A DNA stretch of 64,000 nucleotides from Amycolatopsis camponoti (GTDB lineage: Bacteria > Actinomycetota > Actinomycetes > Mycobacteriales > Pseudonocardiaceae). The DNA lies in contig NZ_CABVGP010000001.1 in the NCBI RefSeq assembly GCF_902497555.1, positions 2,894,501 through 2,958,500 on the forward strand, in the 5' to 3' direction. This document shows positions 60,522 through 64,000 of the stretch, piece after piece (the stretch's first letter is position 1; every line of letters begins with the position of its first letter). The notes beneath the pieces are model-generated. The model worked only from the letters and a program-made list of their open reading frames with translations. It ran no database searches and was not told the DNA's origin. Both the position numbers and the translations under genes were made by a program.

Positions 60522-61424
60522 TCAGCCGGGCCGGTCGGCGGCCTGCTCCCGGAGGGCGCCGACGACGGCGGTGGCCCCCGCCGAACGTCCGTGCCGGGTG
60601 ACCACGACCGCCGCCCGGCCGCGCCACGCCGGGTCCTCGACCGCGACCACCGCGACACCGGCCGGTACAGAGGCCGCCGCCACGCCCGGGAGCAGCGCGA
60701 CGCCCAGCCCGGCCGCCACCATGCCCAGACGGGTCGTCCAGCTGCGGACCGCGTGGCCGATGCGCGGCTCGGCCAGGGTCGGCCAAGCGCCGAACTGGGG
60801 CTCTCCGCGTCCGCCGCGGCCGGCGATCCACGTCTCGTCGCGCAGGTCGGCGACGTCCACCCGCCGCCGGTGGGCGAGCCGGTGCCCGGCCGGGACCGCG
60901 ACGCGCAGGTCGTCCTCGACCAGGACGTCCTGCTGCAGGCCCGCGAGGTCGTAGCCGGGCAGCCCGGCGCCGACCCCGATCACGACGACCTCGGTGCGCC
61001 CGCCGCGGAGCCGGGCGAGCAGCGCCGGGGTCGCCGCTTCCTCGAGCGTGACGGCCAGCCCGGGGTGCCGGGTGCGCAGCACGGCGATCGCGCGGGGGAC
61101 GAGGACCGCCGCCGCGGCCGGGAACGCGCCGATCGACAGACGTCCCGCCAGCCGGTCGCGCAGGCCGGCCAGCTCCTGCTCCGCGGTGTCGACGACGGCC
61201 AGCGCGGCGGTGGCGTGCCGGACCAGGAGCGCCCCGGCCGGGCTCGGCCGCACCCCGCGGGCGTGCCGCTCGAACAACGCCGTGCCCGCGGCGGCTTCCA
61301 TCATCGCGACCTGCCGCGAGATGGCGGACTGCGTGTAACCGAGGGACGCGGCCGCCGCGGTGAACGAGCCCGTGGCCGCCACTTCGCGGATCACCCGCAG
61401 GCCGGTCAGCGTCACTTCTGCCAT
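60522..61424 (-). CDS. LysR-family regulator of the divergent SDR
   Basis: A 300-residue LysR protein: FTAAAASLGYTQSAISRQVA is the recognition helix region, with an effector domain (RLSIGAFPAAAAVLVP, VVVIGVGAGLPG). It is divergent from the SDR at 61504 across an 79-bp gap that holds a good inverted repeat, so the SDR is the likely target. Confidence 0.88.
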   Translation of the reverse strand: MAEVTLTGLRVIREVAATGSFTAAAASLGYTQSAISRQVAMMEAAAGTALFERHARGVRPSPAGALLVRHATAALAVVDTAEQELAGLRDRLAGRLSIGAFPAAAAVLVPRAIAVLRTRHPGLAVTLEEAATPALLARLRGGRTEVVVIGVGAGLPGYDLAGLQQDVLVEDDLRVAVPAGHRLAHRRRVDVADLRDETWIAGRGGRGEPQFGAWPTLAEPRIGHAVRSWTTRLGMVAAGLGVALLPGVAAASVPAGVAVVAVEDPAWRGRAAVVVTRHGRSAGATAVVGALREQAADRPG

Positions 61425-61449
61425 GCGGCCAGCTTAGCCATGAGCAATA

Positions 61450-61466
61450 CGCACAGCGCCAGTGCG
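61450..61466. promoter_or_regulatory. LysR-type inverted repeat
   Basis: CGCAC (61450-61454), 7 nt, GTGCG (61462-61466), inside a wider pair of ATGAGCA (61440-61446) and TGCTCAT (61480-61486). The position between the divergent LysR and SDR genes fits an activator site. Confidence 0.5.
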
Positions 61467-61503
61467 AAGACATCGCTGGTGCTCATGCCTCGTACCGCGC
61501 AGC

Positions 61504-62301
61504 ATGGAAGACATGATTTGGTTCATCACAGGATCTTCGAAGGGCTTCGGCCGCCACTGGGCCGAGGCCGCCCTCGACCGCGGCGACCGCGTCGCCGCCA
61601 CCGCACGCACCCCCGCTCAGCTCGACGACCTCGTGCGGCGGTACGGCGACGCGGTCCTCCCGCTCGAGCTCGACGTCACCGACCGCGACGCCGCGTTCGC
61701 CGCCGTCCGGCGCGCCGCCGATCACTTCGGCGGCCTGGACGTCGTGGTCAACAACGCCGGCTACGGCCACTTCGGCCGGGTCGAAGAACTGAGCGAAGCC
61801 GACGTCCGCGCCCAGCTGGAGACGAACTTCTTCGGCGCGCTCTGGGTCACCCAGGCGGCGCTGCCGATCCTGCGCGAGCAGCGCCGCGGGCACGTCATCC
61901 AGGTCACGAGCGAGGGCGGCGTCGTCGCGTTCCCGGGCATCGGCGCCTACCACGCGTCGAAGTGGGCGCTGGAAGGGCTTTCCCAGTCCCTGGCCCAGGA
62001 GGTCGCCGAGTTCGGCATCCACGTCACCAACCTGGAGCCCGGCCCCTACGCCACCGACTGGCTGGCCGTGGGCGCGCGCCGGAGTACCCCGAACCCGGAC
62101 TACCCGCCAGTGCCGGAGGGGCACTGGGACGTCGGCGACCCGCACGCCACCCGGGCCGCGATCCTCGAGCTCGTCGACGCCGCCGACCCGCCGCTGCGGA
62201 TGTTCCTCGGCAAGTCCCTCGCCGCGGTCACCGAGGAGTACCGGGCGCGGCTGAAGACGTGGGAAGACTGGCAGGCCGTGGCGGTGCGGGCGTTCGGCTG
62301 A
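61504..62301 (+). CDS. SDR oxidoreductase
   Basis: A 265-residue SDR with TGSSKGFG, NNAGYGHFG, catalytic YHASK and a C-terminal extension like that of the 13443 enzyme. ATG 61504 or 61513 could be the start. It uses NAD(P)H on an unknown carbonyl. The last 74 bases overlap the end of the convergent LysR gene at 62228. Confidence 0.86.
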   Translation: MEDMIWFITGSSKGFGRHWAEAALDRGDRVAATARTPAQLDDLVRRYGDAVLPLELDVTDRDAAFAAVRRAADHFGGLDVVVNNAGYGHFGRVEELSEADVRAQLETNFFGALWVTQAALPILREQRRGHVIQVTSEGGVVAFPGIGAYHASKWALEGLSQSLAQEVAEFGIHVTNLEPGPYATDWLAVGARRSTPNPDYPPVPEGHWDVGDPHATRAAILELVDAADPPLRMFLGKSLAAVTEEYRARLKTWEDWQAVAVRAFG

Positions 62302-63202
62302 GCTCCGCGTGCGGGTCGTCGGCGGGCACCCAGCCGGCGTCCAGGTCCAGCGGTCCGACGTCCCGGGTCAGCGCCTCGATCGTCGCCAGTACCGGAGCGC
62401 GGGTCTCGTCGCGGCGGGACACCAGCGACCACGTCCACAGCGGCGCCGGGCCGGTGACCGGACGGCGCCCGAGGTCGGGCGGGACCGGCGTCGTCTGGCC
62501 CTTCGGGGAGTTGAGGACCGGGCGCCGCAGCCGGCGGACGTGGTCGAAGAACGCCGGGCCGGTGACGCCGCCGTCGTGGGTGGGCACGACCTGGGCGCCG
62601 GTGACCCGCGCGAACTCCTCGGCGTAGCGGTTCCAGGACGCCCAGCTGTCGGTGTCGGCGTCGACGAGCACGACGACGTCCCGCGCCGCCACTTCGGCGG
62701 CCCCGGTGCCGATCGCGTGGAGGCGGTCCGCGCCGAGCAGGCGGGCTTCGAGGTCGTGCTCGGCCAGGTCGGCGGTGAGCGCCCAGCAGATCGCCAGGTC
62801 GATGCTCTGGTCGGCGACCCGCCGCAGCTGCGCGTGCGAGGGCAGCACCCACGTGTCGACGTGCAGGTGCGCGACGCCCGCGACGCGGTCGAGCAGGTCG
62901 GCGGGGTGCCAGTTGACGTACCCCAGCCGCACCGGCTCGCGCGCGGCGATCCCCGCGGCCGAGCGCCGCAGTTCGTCCGCCTGGTCGAGCAACGCGAGCA
63001 CCCGCGGCAGCAGCGACTCGCCGCATTCGGTGAGCCGCACCGAGCGGCGGTCGCGGTCGAAGAGGCGGACGCCGAGGTCGCGTTCGAGCGCCTTGATCTG
63101 CTGGGACAGCGAAGGCCCGGCGATCCGCAGCCGCTCCGCGGCCCGGCCGAAGTTCAGCTCTGTGGCGACGGCCACGAAGTACCGAAGCTGGCGTAGCTCC
63201 AT
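62228..63202 (-). CDS. LysR-family regulator with antisense-derived tail
   Basis: A 324-residue LysR protein: LNFGRAAERLRIAGPSLSQQ helix-turn-helix, effector domain with RLGYVNWHPADLLDRV and DLAICWALTADLAEHD. The usual family length is about 300; here the last 25 residues (PAPPRPASLPTSSAAPGTPR at the end) are Pro/Ser-rich and encoded opposite the 3' end of the SDR gene. It is divergent from the SDR at 63322. Confidence 0.85.
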   Translation of the reverse strand: MELRQLRYFVAVATELNFGRAAERLRIAGPSLSQQIKALERDLGVRLFDRDRRSVRLTECGESLLPRVLALLDQADELRRSAAGIAAREPVRLGYVNWHPADLLDRVAGVAHLHVDTWVLPSHAQLRRVADQSIDLAICWALTADLAEHDLEARLLGADRLHAIGTGAAEVAARDVVVLVDADTDSWASWNRYAEEFARVTGAQVVPTHDGGVTGPAFFDHVRRLRRPVLNSPKGQTTPVPPDLGRRPVTGPAPLWTWSLVSRRDETRAPVLATIEALTRDVGPLDLDAGWVPADDPHAELSRTPAPPRPASLPTSSAAPGTPR

Positions 63203-63321
63203 ACCGGGAGCTTAGTGCGGTGGGAGCCCGGGCCTTCCAGCTGAGAGCGAACCGGTCGTGGCGGCCCGGTTCCGCGCGGCACATCCTCGGCTCAGGAAGC
63301 ACACCCACCAGGAGGAAAACC

Positions 63322-64000
63322 ATGAACACCCAGAAGGTCGCGGTCGTCACCGGCGCCTCGCAGGGCATCGGCGCGGCCGTGGTCGAGGCGTACCGCAAGC
63401 TCGGCTACGCCGTGGTCGCGAACTCGCGCTCCATCACCCCGTCGGGCGACGCCGGAATTCTGGCCGTCGCGGGCGACATCGCCGACCCCGCCGTCGGCGC
63501 CTCGGTGATCGACCGGGCGCTGGCGACGTTCGGCCGCGTCGACGCGCTGGTCAACAACGCCGGCGTCTTCGTCGCCAAGCCGTTCACCGACTACACGGCG
63601 GACGACTTCGACCTCGTGACCGGCGTCAACCTGCGCGGCTTCTTCGAGGTCACCCAGCGCGCCATCGCCGCGATGCTGGAGGTCGGCGGCGGCCACGTCG
63701 TCAACGTCACGACCAGCCTGACCGACCACGCCAACAGCGCGGTGCCCTCGGCGCTGGCGTCGCTGACCAAGGGCGGCCTGAACGCGGTCACGAAGTCCCT
63801 CGCGATCGAGTACGCGACGCGGGGCGTCCGCGTGAACGCCGTGTCGCCCGGCATCATCCGCACCCCGATGCACCCCGCGCCGACGCACGACGCGCTCGCG
63901 AGCCTGCACCCGGTCGGCCGGATGGGCGAGATCGGCGACATCGTCGACGCGGTCGTCTACCTGGAGGGCGCGCCGTTCGTCACCGGCGAGATCCTGCACG
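63322..64000 (+). CDS. SDR oxidoreductase, 3' end cut by window edge
   Basis: The first 226 residues of a classical SDR: TGASQGIG, NNAGVF, and the FabG-like SPGIIRTPM. The usual catalytic Tyr-X-X-X-Lys reads SALASLTK: the Lys is there, but Ser/Ala replaces the Tyr position as far as I can align it, so activity should be checked. ATG 63322 follows AGGAGG. The divergent LysR gene at 62228 may regulate it. Confidence 0.85.
   Translation, partial: MNTQKVAVVTGASQGIGAAVVEAYRKLGYAVVANSRSITPSGDAGILAVAGDIADPAVGASVIDRALATFGRVDALVNNAGVFVAKPFTDYTADDFDLVTGVNLRGFFEVTQRAIAAMLEVGGGHVVNVTTSLTDHANSAVPSALASLTKGGLNAVTKSLAIEYATRGVRVNAVSPGIIRTPMHPAPTHDALASLHPVGRMGEIGDIVDAVVYLEGAPFVTGEILH

Overview
This window looks like a chromosomal segment from a filamentous, high-GC actinomycete, most likely a member of the Pseudonocardiaceae close to Amycolatopsis. 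That is an inference from very high GC, strong third-position G/C bias, many GTG starts and 4-bp stop/start overlaps (ATGA, GTGA), many secreted glycoside hydrolases, a SARP/NB-ARC/TPR regulator, a membrane Ser/Thr kinase and many TetR/LysR/SDR genes. I see no tRNA, rRNA, CRISPR array, insertion sequence or phage gene. Both ends cut a gene: a lipoprotein at 1 and an SDR at 64000.

Layout. 1-3849: a lipoprotein and a three-gene signalling operon (histidine kinase, kinase-like membrane protein without catalytic motifs, NarL-type regulator). 4134-11164: a seven-gene, mostly overlapping sugar operon (secreted GH114 endo-galactosaminidase-like protein, ABC transporter, PfkB kinase, GH4 glycosidase, AgaS/GlmS-like SIS protein) that reads as a pathway for alpha-1,4-galactosamine polymers. 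11379-19806: Ser/Thr kinase, TetR/SDR pair with a two-site operator, two cell-surface proteins, MBL hydrolase, carboxylesterase, SRPBCC protein. 19908-28538: XRE regulator, an SDR-SDR-carboxyltransferase operon, a DHFR-like reductase, a secreted GH92-lectin protein and an enoyl-CoA hydratase. 28684-39178: secreted GH2 enzyme, a secreted protein with an internal duplication, an acyl-CoA synthetase/lactonase-like pair, TetR, a repeat-rich membrane protein and an alpha/beta hydrolase. 39993-45835: an aminoglycoside-phosphotransferase-like kinase with three acyl-CoA dehydrogenases, plus MaoC and FabG. 46243-64000: a secreted multidomain glycosidase, LysR/flavin oxidoreductase, a SARP regulator facing a small secreted I36-like protein, a TetR/TetX-like monooxygenase/MFS block, small unknowns, and regulator/SDR pairs.

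Two themes stand out. First, the GH114 operon contains endo-cleavage, import, intracellular cleavage, phosphorylation and deamination/isomerisation in one transcript. Second, a 14-bp partly palindromic motif (about ACYRASCGGTCGGT) occurs 19-43 bp upstream of five separate lipid/acyl-CoA operons (20841, 28569, 32776, 44538, 45878). Two of these encode a lactonase-like protein with an acyl-CoA synthetase, and an APH kinase with ACAD10/11-like dehydrogenases: the parts expected for lactone to 4-hydroxyacyl-CoA to beta-oxidation. A TetR gene (35473) downstream of the lactonase gene is the obvious candidate regulator. Many other operators can be read directly, including paired TetR sites at 13359-13428, a 51-bp palindrome at 55597-55647 and a LacI-like site at 49343-49358.

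All functions come from reading motifs by eye; no database search was run.
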